Below are positions 23,621 to 31,833 of a stretch of 43,074 nt of DNA, in pieces; the first letter of the stretch is position 1, and each line of letters starts with the position of its first letter. Below the pieces are notes generated by a model, which did no database searches, was not told where the DNA came from, and saw nothing but the letters and a program-made list of their open reading frames with translations. The stretch is from a virus, in the IMG/VR virus record IMGVR_UViG_3300032308_002278, positions 1 to 43,074 of that record. One strand, 5' to 3'. Made by a program: the position numbers and the translations under genes.

Positions 23621-26179
23621 TTATTCAAATCCCATCCAGGCCAAAGCTTTTAAATCTTCAAATACTGTTGAATTTGAAGAAATAATATTATTTATATTAG
23701 ATGCGGTTACTATTGCTAACCACTGCCCTTGGCTTCTTACGTATGCCAGTCCGCTTGATGCGTCTGAAGCAACGTAGCCATTTGGAGCATTAACTGGAAA
23801 ATCTGCAACTGTTGCATAGTTAGTAAATGTTAAATCTTTATAATAGCTTGGAGATTCGTTTTCATTTACATCTACCCAAAGCTGAACATTATTTGGGTTT
23901 GGAGGAGTAGCACCAAACTCTACAATTGCACCGTCAAAATCATCTGTGTCAATCCAAAGCTCTCCTGGGTAAGATGGTGTGCCTGGCTCGTTTGCGCTAT
24001 AAATTAATTCTTGGATTGGTTCAACGTTGTCAACCCAAAATTCATATTGAGATGGATCGGGTGCAACTCCGCCAGTAAAGAATTGGTTGAACGGCGTGTC
24101 AATATCATCAACATCAATCCAAAGATCTCCGTTTGCTGTTGCTCCTGTTGGTGGGGCAATTAGTCCAACAAAGAATGTGCTTGGTGGTGCAGTTACGTCT
24201 GTTGGAATTAAAGTTAATCCGCCTCCGCCTCCGCCAGAGCCCTGAATGTCTTGCCAAAGAAGTCCGTCCCATACTTTTAACTTATCTAGAGGCTTGTTGT
24301 AATAAATTTGTCCGTGTACTGGAGACTCAGGCGGTGAGTCTAATCCAATAATTACACCATTAGTATAAGTATTCTTGGATGTCCATGTATTTGTTGTAGA
24401 TAAAGAAAGATCTGAAGAAACATATTGCCAAGATGATGTTGATGCTTGCCAAACCTTTAATGCCCTCGTGTTTCCGCTTCTATATTCATCTGTATCAAAC
24501 CAGAAGGCTCCGTCTGCTGGAGACAATGGAGCAGAAGCAGACATAATAGCTTTTGAAGGTGGAATAATTGTTTCAAGAATAAGCCGATTGTTTGTATCAT
24601 CATATGTTGCTGTTATGTTAGGATTTAATCCATGTGTGAATAATGGAGCTATATAGTCTTGCGCTTGCTCTTGAGTTAGCTGTGCTGTAACAGCAAGGTT
24701 AATTTTATTTGTAGCATCGTCATATGTTGCAGTTACGTTTGTGTGACCCGCATGTGCAAACATTGCTCCAGCTGTATCTGCTATGGTTTCTGGGGCGTCA
24801 GCTATTGCAAGATATGTGCTTGCCGCAGTGGTTATATTTAACTTAGTAGCAAGGGCAGTTGTTATTGTTGTTGCAAAACTAGCATCATTTCCTAAAGCAT
24901 CTGCAATCTCTTTTAATGTATCCAAAACTGCTGGAGCAGAAGCAACTAAGTCAGCAATCTTTTGATTTACATATGCCTGATCAGCAATTACAGATGTATT
25001 TACTGCTAGTGTTATTGTATTGGCAACATCATCATAAGTCTTTGTTATTCCATTGCCCGCCGTTAACGATGTGGCAATTGCATCCATAACCTCTTCATCG
25101 TCATAGTTTGCGCTTAAACTTAATGTAGCATTAGTATCATTATATGAGACAGTTATGTTATAGTGGGTTCCGTCTGTAATTAACTTTGCCGCTACGTCTT
25201 GAATTTTTTCGTCTATATTTAATTGAGAAGCAGGAACAAATCCGCTTTCGTCAAGTTCGGCTACACCATCCGCATTTCCAAGTAGGGCTAGAGGAACATA
25301 GGTATTAGCTGCTGTATTTCCAAGTCCAGATACTGCTGTATCGACATATGACTTTGAAGCCATTGTATTTGTATTAGTCCATAGGCCTGTTGTTGCGTTA
25401 TATATTAAAACTTCGCCTGTTGCAGGGGCTGTAATTGAAACATTATGTAATTCTTCTAGCTCAAATCCATTTTGAACTTTAACAAAAATTGTACCTTGGC
25501 TTGCATGTGCTCGTGTGACTATACCAATAAACACTAAATGTTGCGGGGCTTTTGGTTTATTTGTTAAACCATATATTAATGTTCCTGTTGATCCTAACCA
25601 TACGGGATCTCCAACTGTAGCGCTAGATGTATTCAGGCCAGAAAGTAATCCTTCTGTAATAACAAATCCACTATTATTTGAAGATAAATTTTGAGCAATA
25701 AGACCTAAAGTTTTTGATGATGTAGATTCTGCTGCATTGCTTGCTCGTGACACAAGCATAGTTTGTTCTTGAGCTGAAGTTACATATACTGGCTGTCCAA
25801 TTGTGAGGTTTTCGGCTGCTTTTACTGTGTGTTTTAAAACTGATGTATAATTTGCTGATGGCGCATTTGAAACCGATAAAATTAATTTATCTGCTATGTC
25901 ATCATAAGTAACAGTTAAATTAGAATGATCAGCATGGTCTAAAAGAGCTGCCGCTAAATCTTGAACCTCTTCGCCATCTAGAAAATTTAGCTCTAGCTGT
26001 TTTACTTTATAATCAAGAGAGGCTGGGTCAGTAGAATTATTAACACCAACTTTTGTCTCAAGGGCTTCAATGGCATCATTTGCATTAGCGTGTTGGGCAG
26101 CATGGGATACGGTTTGTACTGAATCCGTAGATTGCGGATTTACAAAGTCATCCTTGGAGGTTGGAAATGAGGTTGCCAT
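23621..26179 (-). CDS. Long tail fibre with repeated QD/YDD beta-helix-like modules
   Basis: This 852-residue protein opens with the tail adapter MATSFPTSKDDFVNPQSTD and the helical AIEALETKVGVNNSTDPAS region. It then carries at least five copies of a module of about 30 residues with (V/I/A)QD, an Ala-rich helix and a closing TxTYDDxxNxLxLxV strand pair (VQDLAAALL, IQDVAAKLI, AQDYIAPLF). Blocks shared with 29082-30272 and 32595-33785 include YVPLALLGNADGVAELDESG and LKEIADALGNDASFATTITT. The C-terminal part has several WIDVDD or FDTDE plus Gly-Pro turns. It is a long fibre shaft. The ATG at 26179 has no ribosome site and lies 7 nt after a TATAAT, so the message is probably leaderless. Confidence 0.8.
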   Translation of the reverse strand: MATSFPTSKDDFVNPQSTDSVQTVSHAAQHANANDAIEALETKVGVNNSTDPASLDYKVKQLELNFLDGEEVQDLAAALLDHADHSNLTVTYDDIADKLILSVSNAPSANYTSVLKHTVKAAENLTIGQPVYVTSAQEQTMLVSRASNAAESTSSKTLGLIAQNLSSNNSGFVITEGLLSGLNTSSATVGDPVWLGSTGTLIYGLTNKPKAPQHLVFIGIVTRAHASQGTIFVKVQNGFELEELHNVSITAPATGEVLIYNATTGLWTNTNTMASKSYVDTAVSGLGNTAANTYVPLALLGNADGVAELDESGFVPASQLNIDEKIQDVAAKLITDGTHYNITVSYNDTNATLSLSANYDDEEVMDAIATSLTAGNGITKTYDDVANTITLAVNTSVIADQAYVNQKIADLVASAPAVLDTLKEIADALGNDASFATTITTALATKLNITTAASTYLAIADAPETIADTAGAMFAHAGHTNVTATYDDATNKINLAVTAQLTQEQAQDYIAPLFTHGLNPNITATYDDTNNRLILETIIPPSKAIMSASAPLSPADGAFWFDTDEYRSGNTRALKVWQASTSSWQYVSSDLSLSTTNTWTSKNTYTNGVIIGLDSPPESPVHGQIYYNKPLDKLKVWDGLLWQDIQGSGGGGGGLTLIPTDVTAPPSTFFVGLIAPPTGATANGDLWIDVDDIDTPFNQFFTGGVAPDPSQYEFWVDNVEPIQELIYSANEPGTPSYPGELWIDTDDFDGAIVEFGATPPNPNNVQLWVDVNENESPSYYKDLTFTNYATVADFPVNAPNGYVASDASSGLAYVRSQGQWLAIVTASNINNIISSNSTVFEDLKALAWMGFE

Positions 26180-26186
26180 ATATTAT

Positions 26187-26192
26187 ATTATA
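26187..26192 (-). promoter_or_regulatory. -10 box giving a leaderless start for the long fibre gene
   Basis: A perfect TATAAT after a run of five G lies 7 nt upstream of the ATG at 26179 on the minus strand, with a second overlapping TATAAT at 26182-26187. No Shine-Dalgarno sequence occurs between them and the start codon. No clear -35 box is seen. Confidence 0.55.
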
Positions 26193-26200
26193 CCCCCTGA

Positions 26201-26941
26201 TTAGTTATAGTTCTTGCGGTTCCAATACTTCTTTTTGTAGTAGCCGTCAGAACCTTTTGAGTGGCTTTTAATGTCAACTGTATAACGAGCTTCAAGTATT
26301 TTACTAATTTTCATAACCCAGGAATCTCTTTTGTATGGAAGTAGTTGAGCTATTGGAGTTCCTTTTGGAATAACCCCTTCAAAATCTTCTTTTAAAAAAA
26401 ACGGAATATTGCCAGATGGAACCCAACCATCGCTATCAATAACTCCCGACAGTGTTGTAAATGGTAGATCAAGTCTATTAAAGGGATGTGTTACAAGTAC
26501 AGAATATCCTCTTGGAACTTTCCATCCCCACTTTCCGCTCCAAACAAAATGATTTTGCATATGTCCAGGTGGTCTTGGTATAGTAGATCCACTTGAACCC
26601 TTTCTTTCATTTACCAGTCTGCTAAAAATTTGATTATCTTTAAGGGCATGGTTATGCAAAGTTCTTTTTTTATTAGGCTCAAAAGAACCATCTTGTTTTA
26701 TTTTTCCATCTTCAATAACAACAAAGCCATCTTCTCTTGATATTTTTAAGTCATCAATAGTTGTTAAGGCGTAGCCAGTCAGCATTACATCAAGAAATGG
26801 TACACATGTTTTTAATCCTGCAGACTTTTTATCATCATATACTTCTCCATCTTTATACCATTGAGGTATATGATTTTTCATAGGAGAGGGCTCAAGCATG
26901 TCTACCATATCTGGATAGGCTACGAATTTAATTTTTTTCAT
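26201..26941 (-). CDS. Conserved phage protein, paralogue of 40538-41239
   Basis: This 246-residue protein shares long blocks with the plus-strand gene 40538-41239: NHFVWSGKWGWKVPRGYSVL, THPFNRLDLPFTTLSGVID, FEGVIPKGTPIAQLLPYKR, and a near-identical end (YKKKYWNRKNYN). Proteins with the GYSxLxTHPxNRxDLPF and GTPIAQxxP motifs are widespread in phages of aquatic bacteria but, as far as I know, have no assigned function. The N terminus has a MKNHIPQWYKDGEVY motif and a CVPFLDVMLTGYAL hydrophobic block. The fold looks like a beta-sandwich or jelly-roll. It lies within the fibre block, so a virion role is possible here. Confidence 0.75.
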   Translation of the reverse strand: MKKIKFVAYPDMVDMLEPSPMKNHIPQWYKDGEVYDDKKSAGLKTCVPFLDVMLTGYALTTIDDLKISREDGFVVIEDGKIKQDGSFEPNKKRTLHNHALKDNQIFSRLVNERKGSSGSTIPRPPGHMQNHFVWSGKWGWKVPRGYSVLVTHPFNRLDLPFTTLSGVIDSDGWVPSGNIPFFLKEDFEGVIPKGTPIAQLLPYKRDSWVMKISKILEARYTVDIKSHSKGSDGYYKKKYWNRKNYN

Positions 26942-26949
26942 TTATCTTC

Positions 26950-27222
26950 TTATGCTGGTGGTGTAAATGTTGTTCCGTCGTATGCCCAGTCGGTGCCTAT
27001 TGCTACTTGTGAAATAAGCTCGCCTTCTACACGATCTGGAAATGTTATATCTGTAATGTCAACAATTGTTGGATCGCTCAAAATTATAGCCCACATTCTT
27101 TCGTCTGTAGCTAGGGTCTGAACAACCTTACCATCAATAACATAAGCTAGCTTTTTAACGTTTTCTGCTGGCACTGCAACAGGAACTTCTTGTGTAGCTA
27201 ACCATTCTTCATATACTGTCAT
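26950..27222 (-). CDS. Small tail-assembly-like protein
   Basis: This 90-residue protein starts MTVYEEWLATQEVPVAVPAE. It has the hairpin KLAYVIDGKVVQTLATDERM, then VDITDITFPDRVEGELISQ and a C-terminal DWAYDGTTFTPPA, the same order as the other small helper proteins (15299-15541, 15541-15819). I chose the ATG at 27222 because it has a strong ribosome site (AGAGGAGGAAATAAT) and overlaps the upstream stop as ATGA. Longer starts would run through the cysteine-rich gene upstream. It likely assists a neighbouring fibre. Confidence 0.72.
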   Translation of the reverse strand: MTVYEEWLATQEVPVAVPAENVKKLAYVIDGKVVQTLATDERMWAIILSDPTIVDITDITFPDRVEGELISQVAIGTDWAYDGTTFTPPA

Positions 27223-27461
27223 ATTATTTCCTCCTCTATTTTTGTTTGTCCCCATTTTCCAATAGGGCATTCTGCATTTGGTAATTTTGTTTTTGCCGTC
27301 ATAAGGCAACCACATTTTTTGCACTGGCTAGTAGTTTTTATAAAAAAAGTACAGGCTTTACAAATCTCAAGTCTTTGTTCTGCTGTTAATGTGTCTACAC
27401 GTCCTATTTTTTTATTATATAGGTCCCATGGCCTTGCTGGCCTCTCAAAAGGATCAACCAT
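27219..27461 (-). CDS. Small zinc-binding-type phage protein
   Basis: This 80-residue protein starts MVDPFERPARPWDLYNKKIG and has six cysteines: C34-x2-C37, C47-x2-C50-x-C52 and C65 in ECPIGKW. The phrase SQCKKCGCLMTAKT with a final ECPIGKW is typical of small proteins I know from many aquatic phages, where a zinc or iron site is expected but the role is unknown. It is coupled to the next gene by an ATGA overlap, and its own start lies 8 nt inside the end of 27454-27852. It may be a metal-dependent helper of the fibre block. Confidence 0.78.
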   Translation of the reverse strand: MVDPFERPARPWDLYNKKIGRVDTLTAEQRLEICKACTFFIKTTSQCKKCGCLMTAKTKLPNAECPIGKWGQTKIEEEII

Positions 27462-27852
27462 TTTTATTCCATTCTTCTAGTGGCACTGGCTCTATGTCTT
27501 TAATTTCAAAAAAATCTTTTTCATCTTCATTGTATATCCAATTTTTTGAATTTAAATCTAGCTTATCTTTTTGCTCATGATTAATTTCAATAAAAACTGG
27601 TCCCATTTTAAGCAAATTGCCAAATTTTGGGTTTGTTGTCATAATGTCTTCTACTATCATAGATGTTGGATCTAATATAGCAAGGTGCATTCCAAGCTTG
27701 GACTGATCTGGGACAAACTCATGATCTTTTGGAACCCTGTACCCTATTTTTAAATTGTTTCTTAAATATTTATTTACACGTGTTTTTATATATACACTAA
27801 CATCTCTAAAATAGTCTTTAAGGCTTTGAATAAAGCTAAGTTTGTTATTCAT
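27454..27852 (-). CDS. Hypothetical protein in the fibre block
   Basis: This 132-residue protein begins with a basic amphipathic helix (LSFIQSLKDYFRDVSVYIKT, RVNKYLRNNLKIG), then a mixed alpha/beta part (FVPDQSKLGMHLAILDPTSM, LLKMGPVFIEINHEQKDK) and an acidic end (DFFEIKDIEPVPLEEW). It is not low-complexity and not fibre-like in composition. I recognise no family. It follows the Cys-rich protein gene by 1 nt, so expression is linked to it. A folding or modification factor for that protein is possible but unproven. Confidence 0.65.
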   Translation of the reverse strand: MNNKLSFIQSLKDYFRDVSVYIKTRVNKYLRNNLKIGYRVPKDHEFVPDQSKLGMHLAILDPTSMIVEDIMTTNPKFGNLLKMGPVFIEINHEQKDKLDLNSKNWIYNEDEKDFFEIKDIEPVPLEEWNKNG

Positions 27853-29082
27853 TTAGTTGACCCTAAATTCATCTATTGTATACCCTTGGCTTGCATTTGA
27901 AGCTCTTGAAATTATACCATGGTCTTTTGACTTTTGTCCAGTATTTACCGCATTTAGATTTGATCCTATCTGTGAAGAATAGTTAGTATCTGAATAGGCT
28001 TGCGCTGTAACGTTATTTCCATCTGTAGTGACCTTAATTCCAGCAATTTGCGATGAAGAATTGCTTGTTGAGGACAGAACTGTTTCTGATCCATTTTCTT
28101 TTTTAATTAATTCTATTTTATGCTGGTCTGCACAATTGCAATTATAAGTGTATGATGAAGCACATCCGCATGCTGCGCTAGCGCCATAAGAGTATCCATT
28201 GCAATATTGACACTGATTATAGGCTCCACATACAGTGCAAGAAGTATAACCTGTGCAAGTAAACTGTTCTGAATATCCTGTACAAACTTGACATGTTCCA
28301 TATGTGCTGCACTGCAAGCATGCGCCATAACCTAAGCATGTAGAAACTGAACAAGTTCCATATGAGGAGCAGGTTTCGCATGTGCCATAACTAAAACATA
28401 AAGTTTGGGAACAAAAAAAATATTGACTACAAACAACTCCACCTTTGTATGAATTATAAACATATGCTGCACAGCAAAATCTGCCGTAATATGTATAATA
28501 TTCAGTACAACAACTTGAGCTGGTGTATGCTTGGCAACATGTATAGTAATAATCTACAAATCCTGCTGCACAACAAACAACATAGGTATAAGCTGTACAG
28601 CATGTAGTTGTGCCGTATGAAGAACAGACTGTAGTGTACCCGTATGTACTGCAACATTGTGTTTGTGTATAAGAAGCGCATCCGCAGCTTGAGTCTGACC
28701 CATATGCATATGAACTACAATAAGAACAACTATTATATACACCGCAGGCAGAGCATGTTTGACAAATATTTGTTGTATTTTTTACTACTGCCCAATAATT
28801 TCCAGAGTCTGTAATCCAGAAAGCTGGACCTATTCCAGATGCTGGATTTTTTGCTTTAATAACTGCATTTGTAGATGAAAATGTTGTTGAAATTAATGAA
28901 CCAATTGCAACTGAAGTTCCTTTTCCTGCAGCAATAGTCCAGCCAGAAATAACCTGTTTCCATTTGGCAGATGTTGTTCCTGCATTTACAAGAGTAAGTC
29001 TGCTAAAATCTTCTACGAGTGAAAGCAAGGCTTTTAGCCTTGAGATGGATGCACTATGTCTTCTTCTGGGTCCCCTTGGCAT
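27853..29082 (-). CDS. Tail-type protein: LamG-like sandwich split by a 40-cysteine Cys/Tyr-rich insert
   Basis: This 409-residue protein has three parts. Residues 25-104 (FSRLTLVNAGTTSAKWKQV, AFWITDSGNYWAVVKNTT) and 322-409 (KIELIKKENGSETVLSS, ending QGYTIDEFRVN) read as two halves of one LamG-like beta-sandwich. Between them, residues 107-317 contain all 40 cysteines of the protein (about 19 percent of the insert), with many Tyr, Ser, Thr and Gly. The insert begins and ends with matching modules (CGVYNSCSYC, then CGC near 133-135; CGAYNQCQYC, then CGC near 305-307). Between these lie vicinal CC pairs spaced 9 or 12 residues apart and later C-x2-C repeats. The start at 29082 overlaps the upstream stop (TAATG). 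I know no assigned function; a disulphide- or metal-stabilised receptor tip is inferred. Confidence 0.8.
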   Translation of the reverse strand: MPRGPRRRHSASISRLKALLSLVEDFSRLTLVNAGTTSAKWKQVISGWTIAAGKGTSVAIGSLISTTFSSTNAVIKAKNPASGIGPAFWITDSGNYWAVVKNTTNICQTCSACGVYNSCSYCSSYAYGSDSSCGCASYTQTQCCSTYGYTTVCSSYGTTTCCTAYTYVVCCAAGFVDYYYTCCQAYTSSSCCTEYYTYYGRFCCAAYVYNSYKGGVVCSQYFFCSQTLCFSYGTCETCSSYGTCSVSTCLGYGACLQCSTYGTCQVCTGYSEQFTCTGYTSCTVCGAYNQCQYCNGYSYGASAACGCASSYTYNCNCADQHKIELIKKENGSETVLSSTSNSSSQIAGIKVTTDGNNVTAQAYSDTNYSSQIGSNLNAVNTGQKSKDHGIISRASNASQGYTIDEFRVN

Positions 29083-30272
29083 TATGCAGTTGTATCTCCT
29101 GTAACTAGCCAGGAATTAGCTGACCTCTTTTCAAGCATAATAGTACTCCATTGAACTCTTGATTTAAACTGAGCGTCTGTTCCATTCATGGTTACTGCCG
29201 CATCTTTTGTAATTGTAACTTGGCCTGTTCCTACTTGTCTTACTTCAACCATTGATCCAATTGGCCAGCCAGCATCTTGTGTGTCATTTGGAATTGTAAT
29301 TGTTGTAGCTACGCTACATTCTATTAGCTTATTTTTGTCTGTTGAGGAGTTAATTGTTCTTGTTGTCTGAGGCTCTGCTATATAAGAAATTAAAGCTTTT
29401 GTATTATCTGAAGTATTGTCAACATTTGCTAATCCAACATCGCCTTTAACTAATCCTGAAGGCTGATTAATAATTGGAGAGTTTAATGTTTTGTTAGTAA
29501 GCTCTTCTGTACCCGATAGAGTTACAAAATCTGCATCTGATATGGCAGCATTAAATTGTGCTTTAGTGCCAGTCAGAGTGTTTGAAGTTAAATTTATGGT
29601 TTTATTAGAAAGAGTATCTGTGCTTGAGGCAGTTATTTTTGTGCCTAAAGCTGTTGTTACTGTTGCGGCATATGAGGCATCGTCATTTATTGCTGCTGCT
29701 AATTCGTTTAATGTGTTTAAAGCGTCAGGTGCTGTATCAACAAGATTTGATATTGCTGTGCTAATTGCGGTATTTCTATTTGTTACTTCGGCGCTTATAG
29801 CTGATGAGATTTCTGTATCTCTTGCAATTGAAGCAGGTATTTGTGACTCTGGAACAAAACCATCTGAGTCTAGTTCTGCTACTCCATCAACCTGTCCTAA
29901 TAAACTTAATGGGATATAAGTTGTTGCAGATGTACTGCTTAGTCCAGATACAGCGGTATCTACATATGTCTTGTTAGCAATAGTATTGTCAACAGCTATT
30001 GTTAATGTATTTGCAGAATCATTATAGCTTTTTGTAATTCCTGTTCCTGCAGTAATTGCTTCTTCTACAAAATCTTGAGCAAGCTCTTTTAGTTCACTTG
30101 GGATAACATTTAAATAAGGCAGCACATTCCATCTAGAGGTTTCATTTGAAGCAATTCCAACCTTAAACCTATTTACTGTTATATCAAAGCCAAATTCTCC
30201 AACTTGTAATATTGGATTATTGGTTGACCAGTTAGTAGAGGTGTCTCTTCTTACTTGTAATCTAATTGCCAT
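29082..30272 (-). CDS. Tail fibre with Mtd-like N terminus
   Basis: This 396-residue fibre starts MAIRLQVRRDTSTNWSTNNP, followed by LQVGEFGFDITVNRFKVGI. This is the pattern of the N-terminal docking domain of Bordetella phage Mtd and many aquatic phage fibres. It then has one QD/YND module (LAQDFVEEAITAGTGITKSY), a block with YIPLSLLGQVDGVAELDSDG, an Ala-rich helical stretch (LNELAAAINDDASYAATVTT) and a beta tip ending TIMLEKRSANSWLVTG. A TATAAT box (30301-30306) and a TAGGAG ribosome site precede the ATG at 30272. The gene is a close relative of 32595-33785. Confidence 0.82.
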   Translation of the reverse strand: MAIRLQVRRDTSTNWSTNNPILQVGEFGFDITVNRFKVGIASNETSRWNVLPYLNVIPSELKELAQDFVEEAITAGTGITKSYNDSANTLTIAVDNTIANKTYVDTAVSGLSSTSATTYIPLSLLGQVDGVAELDSDGFVPESQIPASIARDTEISSAISAEVTNRNTAISTAISNLVDTAPDALNTLNELAAAINDDASYAATVTTALGTKITASSTDTLSNKTINLTSNTLTGTKAQFNAAISDADFVTLSGTEELTNKTLNSPIINQPSGLVKGDVGLANVDNTSDNTKALISYIAEPQTTRTINSSTDKNKLIECSVATTITIPNDTQDAGWPIGSMVEVRQVGTGQVTITKDAAVTMNGTDAQFKSRVQWSTIMLEKRSANSWLVTGDTTA

Positions 30273-30300
30273 GATATCTCCTAGTGTAAGGTATATATAG

Positions 30301-30306
30301 ATTATA
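30301..30306 (-). promoter_or_regulatory. -10 box upstream of the Mtd-like fibre gene
   Basis: A perfect TATAAT after GGG stands in the 57-nt gap between 30330-30680 and 29082-30272, read on the minus strand. Transcription would start near 30294, leaving a 21-nt leader with a ribosome site. No good -35 box is present at normal spacing. Confidence 0.5.
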
Positions 30307-30329
30307 CCCTAGTCTTGTCTATTAAAAGG

Positions 30330-30680
30330 TTATTGTTGAAATAGGTGTTCGTCGTAAATAGTAGCTTCTGATATGCTAGCTGGTGGTTCATATTCACCGC
30401 TTTCATTCTTTGTCCACATTGGCTTTACTTCTGAACTAATAATATCTCCAGTAACGTCTGATGAAAATACTGTTGAGTTTATTCTAAGGACTTTGTTTCC
30501 CAGCATTTCTTCTACAAAATATACAAGGGGCGCTTCTTCCCATTGGCCGTCAACATATTTTTTTGCCATTAACGTTTCTGGGTCAACAGAGTCTTCTATT
30601 GGAATAGAATTTGCAACAAAATTTGATGAATTTACATATGCAAAAGCTACCCCGTCTTTTAGTTGTATCCAATTAGTCAT
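30330..30680 (-). CDS. Small tail-assembly-like protein
   Basis: This 116-residue protein begins MTNWIQLKDGVAFAYVNSSN and has the phrases DPETLMAKKYVDGQWEEAPL and LRINSTVFSSDVTGDIIS, followed by WTKNESGEYEPPAS. The composition (short strands, one W-rich hairpin, terminal W then PP) places it with the other helper-like proteins of this region. A strong ribosome site (AAAAGGAGAA) precedes 30680. It lies between the four tandem paralogues and the Mtd-like fibre. A chaperone or adapter role is inferred from position. Confidence 0.66.
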   Translation of the reverse strand: MTNWIQLKDGVAFAYVNSSNFVANSIPIEDSVDPETLMAKKYVDGQWEEAPLVYFVEEMLGNKVLRINSTVFSSDVTGDIISSEVKPMWTKNESGEYEPPASISEATIYDEHLFQQ

Positions 30681-30692
30681 TTTTTTCTCCTT

Positions 30693-31070
30693 TTAGTAAT
30701 ATTCTACTACTTGCCATCGACAAGCACCTGTTGCTGTCAATGTTGTTGAATTTGTCAAACTTACTCCATACTCTGCTGATGTTAAAGAAGTAGATCCACC
30801 AGAGAGACTTCGTGTTCCTATAAAATTTGGAAAAGAACCCCCGCCCATTGCGCCATTAGCTTGCGTTGCAACCGATCCTCCAGAAGGCGTTAATGTACCA
30901 CTTTCTGAACTATTTGTTGCTACGGTTCCTTCTGATCCTGTTGAAAATGATGTAACAAAAGACTTTAAAGTGTTTACAGATGAAATTGTTATTGCTCCTG
31001 ATGAAGCTGTTGTGCCACGCTGGATAGATTTAATTGCTGAAGAAACTATTGGATAAGATTTAATTGTCAT
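30693..31070 (-). CDS. Tandem tail protein paralogue, copy 4 in transcription order
   Basis: This 125-residue protein is the last-transcribed of four adjacent relatives. Shared landmarks are an N-terminal IKSIQRGTTASSGAITISSV, a KSFxxSF strand, a SGTLTPSGGSV turn, GTRSLSGGSTSLTSAEYGV and a fixed C terminus (TGACRWQVVEYY). The variable middle (ATQANGAMGGGSFPNF here) is where the copies differ most. The start at 31070 overlaps the previous stop (TAATG). These small, cysteine-poor beta proteins are likely a multi-subunit tail ornament or receptor binder. Confidence 0.78.
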   Translation of the reverse strand: MTIKSYPIVSSAIKSIQRGTTASSGAITISSVNTLKSFVTSFSTGSEGTVATNSSESGTLTPSGGSVATQANGAMGGGSFPNFIGTRSLSGGSTSLTSAEYGVSLTNSTTLTATGACRWQVVEYY

Positions 31071-31456
31071 TATGAATACTCAACTACTTCCCACCGACAG
31101 GCTCCAGTAACCGATATTGTTGTAGAGTTAACTATATATGCACCGTACTCTTCAGTTGTAACAGATGTGCTTCCTCCGCTAAATGATCTTGTCCCAGAAT
31201 AGTTTGCAAATGTTCCTCCTCCAGCAATTGCTCCACCACCGCCACCTGGGCCAACAACGCTTCCTCCAGACGGGCTTAAGGTGCCAGACTCATTTCCTGT
31301 AATCTGAGCGGACCCAGCGGATGAGGTTGAAAATGATCTAATAAAAGATTTATTAATATCTATAGATGTAATTGTTATATTACCTCCGCTAGCGGACGAA
31401 CCTCTTTGAATAGATTTAATTACGGAAATAGTTTCTGGAAATAAAGATGTTGCCAT
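31070..31456 (-). CDS. Tandem tail protein paralogue, copy 3
   Basis: This 128-residue relative of 30693-31070 has the same frame of conserved blocks (VIKSIQRGSSASGGNITITS, NKSFIRSFSTSSAG, TGACRWEVVEYS). Its middle contains a Gly-rich loop (GPGGGGGAIAGGGTFANYSG) absent from the other copies. I chose the ATG at 31456, which sits on the TAA of the upstream copy (TAATG), over one 30 nt further upstream inside that gene. Like its neighbours it probably assembles on the tail. Confidence 0.78.
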   Translation of the reverse strand: MATSLFPETISVIKSIQRGSSASGGNITITSIDINKSFIRSFSTSSAGSAQITGNESGTLSPSGGSVVGPGGGGGAIAGGGTFANYSGTRSFSGGSTSVTTEEYGAYIVNSTTISVTGACRWEVVEYS

Positions 31457-31833
31457 TATAAATACTCCACAACTTGCCAAATGCAAGCTCCTGTTACGGT
31501 TATTGTTGTTGAGTTTACTAGATACGCACCATATTTAGCAACTGCTAAAGATGTTGTGCCTCCAGAAAGACTTCGTGTTCCAGAATAAGTTGGAAAAGAT
31601 CCAGACTGATTCCAACTGCCGCCTGGTGCTCCCACTGCTCCTCCACTTGGAGTATATGTTCCACTTGTATTAGCTGACCCAGCAACTGTTCCTGCTGCAC
31701 CGTTTGAAAAAGATGTAGCAAATGATTTATTTATATCAACTGATGAAATAGTAATATTTCCTGCAGATGCAGCGGTTCCTCTTTGAATGGATTTGATTGG
31801 TGAAGAAACTAATGGATATATTCTAGATCCCAT
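31456..31833 (-). CDS. Tandem tail protein paralogue, copy 2
   Basis: This 125-residue relative starts MGSRIYPLVSSPIKSIQRGT. Conserved blocks are ITISSVDINKSFATSFSNG, SGTYTPSGGAVGAPGG, GTRSLSGGTTSLAVAKYGA and the end TGACIWQVVEYL. The Arg that the other copies have in the ACRW motif is Ile here. The start at 31833 uses the TAATG junction; a longer start 24 nt upstream would lie in the previous gene. Copies 2 and 4 are most alike in their opening block (YPxVSSxIKSIQRGTxAS). Confidence 0.78.
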   Translation of the reverse strand: MGSRIYPLVSSPIKSIQRGTAASAGNITISSVDINKSFATSFSNGAAGTVAGSANTSGTYTPSGGAVGAPGGSWNQSGSFPTYSGTRSLSGGTTSLAVAKYGAYLVNSTTITVTGACIWQVVEYL

